DNA of 50,130 nucleotides from an uncultured Deefgea sp. (GTDB lineage: Bacteria; Pseudomonadota; Gammaproteobacteria; Burkholderiales; Chitinibacteraceae): NCBI RefSeq assembly GCF_947072475.1, contig NZ_CAMTIA010000021.1, positions 1-50,130 of the forward strand, read 5' to 3'. The position numbers were made by a program, and so were the translations under genes. The notes below the pieces were generated by a model. It made no database searches. It saw only the letters and a list, made by a program, of their open reading frames with translations, and was not told the origin of the DNA. Positions 23,830 through 32,421 of the stretch are shown piece by piece; position 1 is the stretch's first letter; every line of letters begins with the position of its first letter.

Positions 23830-24245
23830 TATTGATTGCCTTTTTCATCGTGTGGCACCGTGGGTAACATATACAACACCCCTTCCAAACCACCGGTAAT
23901 GGCTTTACTCACGGCAATATCTAGTGATTGATGACCATAAGTGAGCGCCCGAACCAGCATTGGCAAATTAACCCCTGCCACCGCTTCGACTCGGCCTGGA
24001 ACGATTAAGCGATTGGCAATATTGGATGGCGTTCCGCCATAAATATCGGTCAATAATAAGACGCCAGAGCCATCGTCCAGCTGATTGATCAGTTCTTGCG
24101 CTCGCTGCATTATTTCATCGGGATCATCCGCTTTACTCACGGCCAATTGAGCCAATTGCGGCAAAGCACGTCCCATAATGTGCTGAGCACAGGCAATAAG
24201 CGCTTCACCCATGGTGTAATGGGTGACAATGATGATTCCTACCAT
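23829..24245 (-). CDS. PTS EIIA component, mannose/fructose type (ManX domain)
   Basis: 138 residues, one EIIA(Man) domain. The phospho-acceptor His9 is in IIVTHYTMGEAL, and LLTDIYGGTPSN is the second family signature. In betaproteobacteria such stand-alone EIIA(Man) proteins sit with HPr and enzyme I near glutathione genes and are thought to be regulatory, since EIIB and EIIC partners are missing; the same holds here. It starts the three-gene PTS set and overlaps ptsH by one base. AAGGA lies about 13 nt before the ATG. Confidence 0.93.
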   Translation of the reverse strand: MVGIIIVTHYTMGEALIACAQHIMGRALPQLAQLAVSKADDPDEIMQRAQELINQLDDGSGVLLLTDIYGGTPSNIANRLIVPGRVEAVAGVNLPMLVRALTYGHQSLDIAVSKAITGGLEGVLYMLPTVPHDEKGNQ

Positions 24246-24409
24246 GTGTGACGGGATCCTTTTACAGCTCGTTGTTAGAGCTTTGAAATCTATTTAGCTG
24301 GTATTTGTTAACGTGTGGTTGACTAAAACATGAACAGACCATAGCTATAATATAGCTGTTTTAAAACTTACGACATGTTCATAGTACCTAACAACATCAC
24401 TACAACAAT
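24246..24409 (-). promoter_or_regulatory. Likely promoter region of the PTS genes
   Basis: AT-rich stretch between apbE and the EIIA gene. It holds a 15-bp palindrome AGCTATA-A-TATAGCT (24343-24357) flanked by the inverted pair ATGAACA ... TGTTCAT. Either could be an operator; no factor can be named. Confidence 0.4.
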
Positions 24410-25468
24410 TTAGCGCAATCGATACAAATGCGGCGGTGGTTTTAGCCATGTCAGTCGTTGTTGTAATTGTTCAGTAATATAAACATCGCCATTGGCGCTC
24501 ACCATTAAAACGTCTTTAATGCCAAAACGCTGCGCATAACGCAGCGCAGATGGCACGCCTTGGATAAACATCGGTTTGGTTGCCACATCAGATACCGCGC
24601 CGGCTTCGACATGGCTTGGACTCAGTACCGTCACCGCTTGCATGCCTTGAGCAGGCTGTCCAGTTCGAGGGTCAATCACATGCGAAAACCGCTGTCCTTT
24701 GACTTCAAAAAAACGTTGATAATCACCGGTGGTGCCAATCGCTTCGCCATCGTATAAAGGCAAAGTGGCCATCGCCTCAGGACTACGCGGATGCTGTAAG
24801 CCTACGATCCAAGGCTCACCGCCTTTTTTGCCCAGTGCAATTACATTGCCACCAATGTTCACCAGCGCATTCATTACCCGTGCTTTACGCAAATAATTCG
24901 CCGCGTGATCTAAGGCCCAACCTTTGGCAAAGCCACCAAAATCAATCGCCAGCTGTGGATTGCGACTGCTTACGCTCGCGCCATCCCACGTTAAATTGTC
25001 GAGGCTAGGTTGCGCGGCCAACGCCGCTTGTAAGGCCGCAGAGTCGGGCGTCACTGGGGCAAATTGGTCTTGATGAAATCCCCATAGGCGCACCAAATTA
25101 CCCACGGCCGGATTAAATAGCTGATCTGAGCGCCGCGCATAATTGGCCGCTTGCTGAATCATTTGCGCCAATTCAACATCCACCACAGCCGTTTCACCTT
25201 GCGCAAAAGCCTGGTTTAAACGGGTGATTTCCGACGGCTGCCAAGCATGTAACTTAACATGCAAGCGGTCGAGCTCTTTGAGTACGATATTGGCGTGTTT
25301 TGCCGCTACCTCGGGCTCTAAACCATAAATACTAATTTGTACTCGAGTACCAAAAACATAGCTTTCTTGGGTATATAGCTGCGGCTGATCGCAGGCACTT
25401 AATACAAACAGCAGTACGCATCCGCTGGCTGCCGCACGGCAACGAGCAAGCCAGCCGCGCTTTAGCAC
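24410..25468 (-). CDS. apbE: FAD:protein FMN transferase (ApbE lipoprotein)
   Basis: 352 residues. It transfers FMN from FAD onto Thr residues of target proteins such as Nqr/Rnf subunits. The N-terminus is a lipoprotein signal ending in the lipobox LSAC. Family motifs: [52 protein letters not shown] and [13 protein letters not shown] (metal and FAD site). The start is a GTG inside the gshB end (7-nt overlap), so it is probably coupled to gshB. The likely flavoprotein clients are not in the window, unless the membrane reductase at 6008 counts. Confidence 0.94.
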   Translation of the reverse strand: MLKRGWLARCRAAASGCVLLFVLSACDQPQLYTQESYVFGTRVQISIYGLEPEVAAKHANIVLKELDRLHVKLHAWQPSEITRLNQAFAQGETAVVDVELAQMIQQAANYARRSDQLFNPAVGNLVRLWGFHQDQFAPVTPDSAALQAALAAQPSLDNLTWDGASVSSRNPQLAIDFGGFAKGWALDHAANYLRKARVMNALVNIGGNVIALGKKGGEPWIVGLQHPRSPEAMATLPLYDGEAIGTTGDYQRFFEVKGQRFSHVIDPRTGQPAQGMQAVTVLSPSHVEAGAVSDVATKPMFIQGVPSALRYAQRFGIKDVLMVSANGDVYITEQLQQRLTWLKPPPHLYRLR

Positions 25469-26412
25469 TGCGCTAGCACTTTGCGCTCAAGGGCATCAAT
25501 AAACAGCGCGGCAACATCAATCCCCGATTGGGCGCTGATTTCTTGAAAGCACGTTGGACTGGTGACATTCACTTCAGTCAGATGATCGCCAATCACATCC
25601 AAGCCGACCAAGAGTAAGCCTTGTGCTGCCAAACGTGGACCAAGCTGGTTGGCAATTTCACGATCACGCGCCGTTAACGGCCGCGCCACACCCGTGCCGC
25701 CAGCGGCTAAATTGCCGCGCGTTTCGCCTTGTGCCGGAATTCGTGCCAAGCACCAATCGACGGGTACGCCATCAATTAGCAAAATGCGTTTATCGCCGTC
25801 TTTAATCGCCGGTAGATATTGCTGCGCCATAATGGAAACCGTGCCATTGGCGGTGAGCATCTCGAGTATCGAGCCCAAGTTGGCGTCGTCTGGGCGCAAG
25901 CGAAAGATACCCGCCCCCCCCATCCCATCGAGCGGCTTGACAATCACATCGCCGAGCTCGGCGACAAAGGCGCGAATATCGGCTGGATTTTGGCTCACCA
26001 TGGTGGTGGTGGTGAACTCAGGAAACTTAAAAATCGCCAGTTTTTCATTAAAATCCCGCAAAGCTTGGCCGCTATTAAAGACATTAGCGCCTTGCTCTTC
26101 AGCCAAACTAAATAGCTGGGTCGCGTAATAATATTGCTGATTAAACGGCGGATCTTTACGCATGATTACGCCAGAAAAATCCCGCAAAGCGATGGCTTCA
26201 GCGTCGCCTTCTTGATACCAATTGTCCGCGTTGGGCGTTAGCGTTAAACGCCGCGCCGTCGCTTGAACCAGCGTTTGCTTCAAGCTCAGCTCGTCAATCA
26301 AACACGTCCAAACTTCATGCCCACGCGAGATCGCCTCGCGCATCATCACAAACGTCGTGTCTTTATAAATTTTAAAGCTAGCGAGTGGATCAACAACAAA
26401 TAAAAATCGCAT
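25462..26412 (-). CDS. gshB: Glutathione synthetase
   Basis: 316 residues, the normal length; ATP-grasp enzyme joining gamma-glutamylcysteine and glycine. Visible motifs: [19 protein letters not shown] at the N-terminus, [28 protein letters not shown] (ATP-grasp loop), and [15 protein letters not shown] at the end. The start at 26412 has AAGGA and the typical N-terminus; the frame runs 17 codons further upstream with no support. It lies between the SMR exporter (130 nt upstream, with a hairpin in the gap) and apbE (overlap). Confidence 0.96.
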   Translation of the reverse strand: MRFLFVVDPLASFKIYKDTTFVMMREAISRGHEVWTCLIDELSLKQTLVQATARRLTLTPNADNWYQEGDAEAIALRDFSGVIMRKDPPFNQQYYYATQLFSLAEEQGANVFNSGQALRDFNEKLAIFKFPEFTTTTMVSQNPADIRAFVAELGDVIVKPLDGMGGAGIFRLRPDDANLGSILEMLTANGTVSIMAQQYLPAIKDGDKRILLIDGVPVDWCLARIPAQGETRGNLAAGGTGVARPLTARDREIANQLGPRLAAQGLLLVGLDVIGDHLTEVNVTSPTCFQEISAQSGIDVAALFIDALERKVLAQC

Positions 26413-26480
26413 TTTTGAATCCTTTTTAAATCGCCCAAAGCGATTGCACAGATTGCAAGCCATCGCTTGAGCTAAACAAT

Positions 26481-26506
26481 CGCCATCATTGTTCGCAATG
26501 ATGGCG
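26481..26506. other. 11-bp hairpin with TTCG loop between the SMR gene and gshB
   Basis: CGCCATCATTG, TTCG, CAATGATGGCG, a perfect stem with a tetraloop of the very stable UUCG sequence. It lies inside the gsh gene cluster and might attenuate or stabilise the message. No real T-run follows, so I do not call it a terminator. Confidence 0.6.
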
Positions 26507-26542
26507 CGTTGACTCAGAGAGATTCTGGAAAACCGCGGTCAA

Positions 26543-26875
26543 TTAGTGCGCTAATTTCATCACAATCACGCCACCCACAATCATCATCGCCCCCACGCTA
26601 CGCATCACGGTGAGCGGATCGTTAAACCACACCACGCCAACTAAAAATGTCCCCGCAGCGCCAATCCCAGTCCATACGGCATACGCGGTACCAATTGGAA
26701 TCTGCTTTTGCGCCATCCACAGCAATAAACCACTCACGGCAATCGAGATAATCGACGCGGCGATGGCCAATTTTGGGTACTGGCTGGTTTGTGACAGCTT
26801 AAACCCCAAGGGCCAGCCAATTTCACAAATCCCCGCGCCCAGCAAAAGTAGCCAAGCCTGACTTAAAGCCGACAT
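26543..26875 (-). CDS. SMR family small multidrug/guanidinium exporter (SugE/Gdx-like)
   Basis: 110 residues, four membrane helices, inner membrane. The essential Glu is in ICEIGWPLGFK (about residue 18), and AYAVWTGIGAAGTF is the SMR signature in its SugE/Gdx form. Members of that form export guanidinium or quaternary ammonium ions in exchange for protons. The ATG overlaps the gshA stop (TAATG), so it is translated together with gshA. Its place between gshA and gshB is unexpected and hints at a role in thiol or stress physiology, but this is inference. Confidence 0.9.
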   Translation of the reverse strand: MSALSQAWLLLLGAGICEIGWPLGFKLSQTSQYPKLAIAASIISIAVSGLLLWMAQKQIPIGTAYAVWTGIGAAGTFLVGVVWFNDPLTVMRSVGAMMIVGGVIVMKLAH

Positions 26876-28143
26876 TACTCTTGTTCCAATTCAAGCGAAG
26901 CGGCCAACAGCGCCAAGCGGGCAACGACGCCATAGGCGTAAAAACGATTGACTTCACAATCGGGCGAACCATCGCAATCGGGGGTGGTCAGTGGCGTGGC
27001 AAAAGCCAATGGCTTAAAGTGCATGCCCGGCGCATTGAGGTTTTCGTCGATACCACGGCCGGTATGCACGCGATAAAAACCGCCAATCACAAACCGGTCC
27101 AACATATACACCACCGGTTCGGCAACGCCGTCATCGACGATTTCCATCGTGGGCACGCCTTCTTGCACGATCACATCGTGCACTTGCAGACCTTCTTTAA
27201 TCACCGACATTTTATTACGCTGTTTGCGATTTAAGCCGAGCAGTTCTTCGCCCGATTTCACGCTCATAATTCCCATGCCATAAGTGCCAGCATTGGCTTT
27301 CACAATCACAAATGGCGTTTGCTCGATACCGTGTTCGGCATATTTAAGCGCAATCTTTTGAATCATTTGATCGACTGTCGCCGCTAGTTTTTCCTCGCCT
27401 TCGCGCGATTGAAAATCCAAGCCATCAACATGATCAAAATACGGATTTACGATCCATGGATCGATGCCAATCAATTGTGCAAAATCATTCACCACTCGGT
27501 CATAAGCCGTAAAGTGCTGCGTTTTAGTCCGCGTTGACCAGCCCGCATGCAGCGGCGGTAATAGCGTTTGCTCGATATTTTCTAATATGCTCGGAATACC
27601 GGCCGACAAATCGTTATTGAGCAACACCACGCAAGGGTCAAAATCGGCCAAACCAACGCGGTTGCCTGTACGAATCACGGGCTCTTGCACCATGCTGCTG
27701 CCATCAGGCAATTCTAGCGTCGTTGCGGTGGTGATTTCTGGATTCAGACTACCGATGCGGACCACCATCCCGGCTTGACGCAAAATCTTGCTCAGCGCCG
27801 CGACATTTTGTAAATAGAACTGATTGCGAGTGTGATTTTCTGGAATCAACAAGACGCGGCGCGCATCAGGGCAATAGCCTTCCAACGCCGTCATCGCCGC
27901 TTGCACCGCCAGCGGGTGAAAATCCGGATTCAGATTATTAAAGCCACCCGGAAATAGATTCATATCCACCGGAGCCAATTTATACGCGGCGTTGCGTAAA
28001 TCAACCGAGCCATAAAACGGCGGCGTGTGCTCTTGCCACTGATTGCGAAACCAATGCTCAATCTCGGGCTGTGCTGCGAGGATTTTTCGCTCAAGGTCTA
28101 GGAGAGGCCCGGTTAAGGCTGTGGTCAAGTGCGGCACGCTCAT
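26875..28143 (-). CDS. gshA: Glutamate-cysteine ligase, proteobacterial TIGR02049 type
   Basis: 422 residues; makes gamma-glutamylcysteine, the first step of glutathione synthesis. It belongs to the form first defined in Acidithiobacillus and common in betaproteobacteria, unlike the E. coli GshA. I recognise the family by MNLFPGGFNNLNP, LLIPENHTRNQFYL, FVIVKANAGTYGMGIM and NAPGMHFKPL. GGAG precedes the ATG by a few bases. It leads the cluster gshA-SMR-gshB-apbE; the 557-bp region upstream presumably contains its promoter. Confidence 0.94.
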   Translation of the reverse strand: MSVPHLTTALTGPLLDLERKILAAQPEIEHWFRNQWQEHTPPFYGSVDLRNAAYKLAPVDMNLFPGGFNNLNPDFHPLAVQAAMTALEGYCPDARRVLLIPENHTRNQFYLQNVAALSKILRQAGMVVRIGSLNPEITTATTLELPDGSSMVQEPVIRTGNRVGLADFDPCVVLLNNDLSAGIPSILENIEQTLLPPLHAGWSTRTKTQHFTAYDRVVNDFAQLIGIDPWIVNPYFDHVDGLDFQSREGEEKLAATVDQMIQKIALKYAEHGIEQTPFVIVKANAGTYGMGIMSVKSGEELLGLNRKQRNKMSVIKEGLQVHDVIVQEGVPTMEIVDDGVAEPVVYMLDRFVIGGFYRVHTGRGIDENLNAPGMHFKPLAFATPLTTPDCDGSPDCEVNRFYAYGVVARLALLAASLELEQE

Positions 28144-28237
28144 GGCGACTCCGGCGAAAGTTAGAAAGGGATCTGCAAGATATGGCGGCTAAGTGGCGAA
28201 ATTCAAGCTCAGCGTGCGCCATCGGCCAAGCAATCAA

Positions 28238-28288
28238 TAGGTATAAACATACAAGCCTTTAAATACAAAGCCCATAAACCTATACCCA
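28238..28288. repeat. 51-bp palindromic repeat, copy 7 of 11
   Basis: Ends TAGGTAT and TATACCCA, exactly 51 bp. The centre GCCTTTAAATACAAAGCC is palindromic. Confidence 0.8.
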
Positions 28289-28469
28289 TGCATCTTTAAA
28301 AAACGTAATTGATCGCCAGTTCAATGGCTCTCTAAACCCTGCTGACGTTTGGTGTGGCACCGATTGATGCCACTTTAAAGCCAAACCATGCGCAGTCAGC
28401 GCTGATCGCCATAACAAGATATGTATCAACGACCCAATTGCGCTTTTCGGAACAATCCATCCGCGCGTA

Positions 28470-28487
28470 CTAGGGTCTGTTGACGTT
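28470..28487 (+). repeat. 18-bp dispersed motif, copy 3
   Basis: CTAGGGTCTGTTGACGTT, the consensus form, about 215 bp before the LysR gene. Confidence 0.6.
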
Positions 28488-28701
28488 AGATTTCCCGCCG
28501 TGCTGAATCGATTTTCGCGGCGTTACCCAGCGATGAGTGCGTGAAAAAGCATCATATTTTCGCTCATCCATCAGCCAACTCCGCCAAAATTGCGTTAAAT
28601 AACGGTACATGTCTCATCCCACATTGATTGACCCAGCGGCATATCCTATGGGCATAATGCGGTATTGATTAGTCATCAAACCCAAAACGAGTTGTTCTTC
28701 A

Positions 28702-29619
28702 ATGAAAACAAAATTGCTGCCCGAAGCTTTGCTCGCCTTTGAATCACTCGCTCGCCTTGGTAGCTTTACCGCCGCTGCGCAAGAAATGGGCTGCGCCAAA
28801 AGCCATGTTAGCCAGTTAATTAGCCAATTAGAACTGGAATTAAGTTCGGTGTTATTACTGCGTAGCACGCGGCGCATTTCTTTAACCGAATCGGGGCAAA
28901 CGCTGTTAATTCACGCGCAGGCTTTGCGCGAATTATTAGGTCAAGTTCGTTTAGATATTGAAGATACCCAGCAACATATTGAAGGTGAATTACTCATCAG
29001 CACCACACCATCAATGGCGCAATATGTCATCGGCCCTTTAATGGCGCAATTTGCCAAGTTACAACCCAAGCTCAATATTCGCGTTGACGCCAATAACCGC
29101 ATCCAAGACCCGATTTTGGAAGGCATTGATTTTTGTATTCGCTCAGGCACGGTGGGGGACGAACGTTTAGTCGGACGACTTGCTGGCCACTCACTGGAAA
29201 AACTCTACGCCGCACCGGATTATTTGCAGCAAGCACCGCAATTACACAGCCCAGCAGACCTGACTCACCACGATATTTTGATTAACGATGAGTATCAAAC
29301 AACGCGGCAATGGCAAATGCAATCGGCTGGCGCCAAATTCACCGTCGACTTGCAACCGGTGCTGTGTAGCAATAACAATCCCACACTGGCCATGAGTGCC
29401 GTGGCCGGACACGGCATCGCGCTATTGCCCGACATCGTTGGTGAAAGCTATTGTCGCTTGGGATTATTACAGGCGGTCTTGCCACAATGGTACGAAAAGC
29501 CGACGCCGATTTATTTGGTGTATCCACAACGCAGCGCGATGCCCAAAAAATACCGCGCCTTTATTGATTTTATTTTGCCCGAGCTGAAAGCCAGATTATC
29601 CAGCTTGGCCGCGGATTAA
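28702..29619 (+). CDS. LysR family transcriptional regulator
   Basis: 305 residues, cytosolic. The N-terminal winged helix-turn-helix (about 8-66) shows [19 protein letters not shown] and [11 protein letters not shown], followed by the linker helix and a substrate-binding effector domain (about 90-300). The pattern (GVDFCIR-type strand, a C-terminal VYPQR) is that of the CrgA/DsdC-like group, but the effector is unknown. LysR proteins often control a divergent neighbour; here that would be gshA, 557 bp away. Its stop overlaps that of the convergent pilE gene. Confidence 0.92.
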   Translation: MKTKLLPEALLAFESLARLGSFTAAAQEMGCAKSHVSQLISQLELELSSVLLLRSTRRISLTESGQTLLIHAQALRELLGQVRLDIEDTQQHIEGELLISTTPSMAQYVIGPLMAQFAKLQPKLNIRVDANNRIQDPILEGIDFCIRSGTVGDERLVGRLAGHSLEKLYAAPDYLQQAPQLHSPADLTHHDILINDEYQTTRQWQMQSAGAKFTVDLQPVLCSNNNPTLAMSAVAGHGIALLPDIVGESYCRLGLLQAVLPQWYEKPTPIYLVYPQRSAMPKKYRAFIDFILPELKARLSSLAAD

Positions 29620-30011
29620 GTTGGCCAAGTTCCAGTACCAGTCCGTGCGCCGGTATTATCCAGAATGAGCGTGCCGTCGCTCGCCTGTGACTTGCCAGTA
29701 ATGGGAGTCGCCGTCAGCGTAAATGTGGTGTCAGTACACGCCGCAGTAAAGGTGTAATAGGTATTACTTGGGGTGCCGCTAGGATTGGCAACGCCGCAAG
29801 TCGTTCCGCCGCTGGCGGTGGTGTAGCGGCCATTGGTGGTGTAATAACGCTCAAACGCCTGTGCCTGCGACACGATGGTTTGCTGGGCGTCAACACGGCG
29901 GGTTTTCTTTATATACTCCTGATAATTTGGCAGTGCAATCGCCGATAAAATACCAATAATCGCCACCGCAATCATCAATTCAATCAAGCTAAAACCTCGG
30001 TGATTAATCAT
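29616..30011 (-). CDS. pilE: Type IV pilin, PilE-like
   Basis: 131 residues. The prepilin leader is short (MINHRG) and cleaved before [22 protein letters not shown], with Glu5 and the hydrophobic assembly helix. The C-terminal part has two Cys about 20 residues apart (TTCGVA and AACTDT), as for a pilin disulfide loop. The length fits a minor pilin of the pil cluster (PilE) rather than the major subunit. It is the last gene of the cluster and overlaps the stop of the LysR gene by 4 nt tail to tail. Confidence 0.9.
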   Translation of the reverse strand: MINHRGFSLIELMIAVAIIGILSAIALPNYQEYIKKTRRVDAQQTIVSQAQAFERYYTTNGRYTTASGGTTCGVANPSGTPSNTYYTFTAACTDTTFTLTATPITGKSQASDGTLILDNTGARTGTGTWPT

Positions 30012-30020
30012 GCTGATTCC

Positions 30021-30518
30021 TTAAAGTGGGCAAACAAAAGCCGTAGTTTGTAATACCACCACTGAGCGCGTATCAATCCCTTGCCCTCGCCCCATTACGC
30101 TATACGCTTTGCAAGATGTTTTATCACTCGGGCGCATCACATCGGGCAATTGATTAATCAAGTATTTGGCAGAAACCCATTGTGGCGCGGGTGACGCCGT
30201 GGGTACAGGAATCACCGCTTGCGTTGATAGCGTATCGGACCATACGCTCGGCATTGCGGTCACCACTGGGCCAACACCAGTCACTGTGGCATTGCTACAG
30301 CCGTCCAAACAACTATCGGCATTGGCTTGCAATAAGGCCGATCCTTGTCGCAGCGCCAATTCCGCTGCTTGGTAGGCGCGATTTCTATCCATATAACTGC
30401 CGGCCATTTTTTCATTCATCGTCGTGCTACGCATTCCATTCACGACCAAAATCGTCACCACGGCCAATAAAATCAAAGCGACAATTAAAATAAAGCCATT
30501 ATCTTTATGATTTTCCAT
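30021..30518 (-). CDS. pilX: Type IV pilus minor pilin PilX
   Basis: 165 residues. The N-terminus (DNGFILIVALILLAVVTIL) has the cleavage Gly, but Val instead of the usual Glu5, as known for PilX/GspK-like tip pilins. The motif NGMRSTTMNEKMAGSYMDRNRAYQAAELAL is a strong PilX signature. PilX belongs to the initiation complex with PilV, PilW, FimT, PilE and PilY1. It lies 9 nt before pilE and about 85 nt after pilW. Confidence 0.9.
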   Translation of the reverse strand: MENHKDNGFILIVALILLAVVTILVVNGMRSTTMNEKMAGSYMDRNRAYQAAELALRQGSALLQANADSCLDGCSNATVTGVGPVVTAMPSVWSDTLSTQAVIPVPTASPAPQWVSAKYLINQLPDVMRPSDKTSCKAYSVMGRGQGIDTRSVVVLQTTAFVCPL

Positions 30519-30603
30519 TTCGATATCGCCTAAAAGTAAATCAACTGTATGCCGTATTATTTCGTCGAGTTTTATCGCTACGATTTTATTTCTACATCGA
30601 CTG

Positions 30604-31365
30604 CTAATTATTTCTTAACATAATCGTTGAGCGAAACATTCGATACAGTTTTTTATCTGTATCCGACCCAGTAATATCGCTGCCACTACAATCTTTAACT
30701 GCGGCCGGCTTGACGATTGATATATCTGTTTTTTCCGACCTTAAAACCAAGCACACTTTAATCGATGCAATTTGGCTTGCAGTCACGCCGCCAGTTAAGC
30801 TGCTCACATAGCTATCGGCAATACAATCTCTTGGTTTACTACCATCACCCGGATCATTCCCGCAGCCATAACTACCGTCGGTTAAATTGGGCCCAGTATC
30901 GATACCATATAAAATTTTAAAATCAATTAATTCAGTCCCATTACCGGAGCCAGAAGTGCTCGGCGCAATCCAATCCACTGTGCCGCATTGCAATTGATTA
31001 CTCGTACTCGATGGTCTAGCAATCACCAACGTCGTCGCGCCTGCAGCGGCAACGCTGCCATTACAATCAATCTGATTTTGGCCATCCGAAGTAAATTTAA
31101 CGCTAATTGATTCATTCGACGTGGCCGTAATGCGATCACTCGCTAAAGCCACTGTTGGATCAGCACGAAATCCAGCTTGAGCAATCGCGCGCTGCAACAT
31201 TGATATGGCATAACGACCATCTTCGGAAACCTGATTTTGAATCATCTGCAAACCCGCTGTTTTTCGGGCATTAATATATAGTTCAGACAAAGCCAATAAG
31301 GCGATCAAAGAAATAGCCATTGCCACCATTAATTCAATTAATGTAAATCCAAAGTGTTTAATCAT
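30604..31365 (-). CDS. pilW: Type IV pilus minor pilin PilW
   Basis: 253 residues, the usual PilW size. Prepilin motif GFTLIELMVAMAISLIALLAL, then EDGRYAISMLQRAIAQAGFR, a PilW family signature. The C-terminal half is a Ser/Thr/Asp-rich beta domain with several Cys. Its start overlaps the pilV stop (TAATG). Confidence 0.9.
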   Translation of the reverse strand: MIKHFGFTLIELMVAMAISLIALLALSELYINARKTAGLQMIQNQVSEDGRYAISMLQRAIAQAGFRADPTVALASDRITATSNESISVKFTSDGQNQIDCNGSVAAAGATTLVIARPSSTSNQLQCGTVDWIAPSTSGSGNGTELIDFKILYGIDTGPNLTDGSYGCGNDPGDGSKPRDCIADSYVSSLTGGVTASQIASIKVCLVLRSEKTDISIVKPAAVKDCSGSDITGSDTDKKLYRMFRSTIMLRNN

Positions 31366-31886
31366 TATTCAATAACCGTTGAATAGGTCGCCGTTTTACT
31401 TGCCACCGATGAGGCTGATCGATTATCAATCCAACTAATTTCTAATGTATAACGATAAAACCCAGTAGATTGACCTGCCGCCTGCACTAAAGTAAATGTT
31501 GCCCCGGGTAATTGAGAACGTAAAAATTGATTCCAGTTCGTCATTTCAGCGCTAACTAAATAAGACTCAATGCCTGATGATTGCGCAGCACAATCAATAT
31601 TGTCATTATTTGATGAATTTTGGACGCACTTAGAAAAATCTGGTGGTAATGCCACTGGGCTATCAGCATCACTACTGGCTAAAAAAGGGGTGCGATTAGC
31701 GCGAATTCGATCACTTAGCTCTGCGGCTAAATCTGCGGCAATACTGCGATAATACGAGCTCTGATTCATCATCACTGAGCGCGTTTGTAACGCTGCCAAG
31801 CCCAATAGGCCGAGCCCTAATATCATCACTGAAACCATCACTTCAATCAGTGATAAGCCAGATTGTTGATGTATTGATTTAAACAT
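31365..31886 (-). CDS. pilV: Type IV pilus minor pilin PilV
   Basis: 173 residues. Prepilin motif GLSLIEVMVSVMILGLGLLGLAALQ followed by a Ser/Asp-rich globular part with four Cys-like positions. PilV joins the priming complex with PilW and PilX; its stop overlaps pilW. It lies 34 nt after fimT. Confidence 0.9.
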   Translation of the reverse strand: MFKSIHQQSGLSLIEVMVSVMILGLGLLGLAALQTRSVMMNQSSYYRSIAADLAAELSDRIRANRTPFLASSDADSPVALPPDFSKCVQNSSNNDNIDCAAQSSGIESYLVSAEMTNWNQFLRSQLPGATFTLVQAAGQSTGFYRYTLEISWIDNRSASSVASKTATYSTVIE

Positions 31887-31920
31887 TGCTTTAAATCCTC
31901 AAGGCCATTGTTATCCGTAC

Positions 31921-32421
31921 TTAACTACACACGGTGCTACTCACAGTTTTATTAATCCGCCCAGACAGAGATACATTTATATTTTGCTGCTTTCTGGCTG
32001 GCGAACACAAAGTAAAACTGGCCGCAGCGGTGGTGCTACCCAAGGTGGAATTAAAAACAATACTGCTACTGGTGGTAGTAACAACAACATCTTTTTGCAC
32101 AATAATTCGCTGCAAGATCGTTGTTCCCTGCAGGATAATCCAGCCTTTGGACCAATCGCTTAAAGTCGTTGAACACACTGTGGCGGTATTGGCATTATTG
32201 GCCGGACACAAGCTAACATCCTGCTTTTGTTTGATCGCCTCAAGTCGGGCGGTATTTAAACTTGCTACCAATAAATCCGTTTGCGATGACAATCGCGCAT
32301 CGCGAAATAAACTAATCATATCGGGTACAGCAATGGCCAATAAAATACTTAAAATAGCCACTGATACCATCAATTCAATTAAAGACATTCCTCGTTCAAT
32401 TAAATGAGATGGTTTTAACAT
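31921..32421 (-). CDS. fimT: Type IV pilus minor pilin FimT (GspH/FimT family)
   Basis: 166 residues. Prepilin motif ERGMSLIELMVSVAILSILLAIAVPD, with Met instead of Phe at +1. The following helix (LNTARLEAIKQKQDVSLCP) and the C-terminal Cys pair are typical of GspH/FimT. In some species FimT binds DNA during natural transformation. Its ATG overlaps the pilY1 stop (AAATAATG), so it is coupled to pilY1. Confidence 0.88.
   Translation of the reverse strand: MLKPSHLIERGMSLIELMVSVAILSILLAIAVPDMISLFRDARLSSQTDLLVASLNTARLEAIKQKQDVSLCPANNANTATVCSTTLSDWSKGWIILQGTTILQRIIVQKDVVVTTTSSSIVFNSTLGSTTAAASFTLCSPARKQQNINVSLSGRINKTVSSTVCS

Larger units (their letters stand above)
28144..28701. other. Intergenic region between divergent gshA and the LysR regulator gene
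   Basis: Holds one 51-bp repeat (28238-28288) and one 18-bp motif (28470-28487). It presumably contains the two promoters, but I could not place boxes with confidence. No gene is visible. Confidence 0.6.

Noticed and set aside
24331-24355. TTGACT ... TATAAT on the plus strand in the PTS upstream region
   Set aside because: The spacing between the boxes is 21 bases and no plus-strand gene follows; the TATAAT is part of a palindrome.
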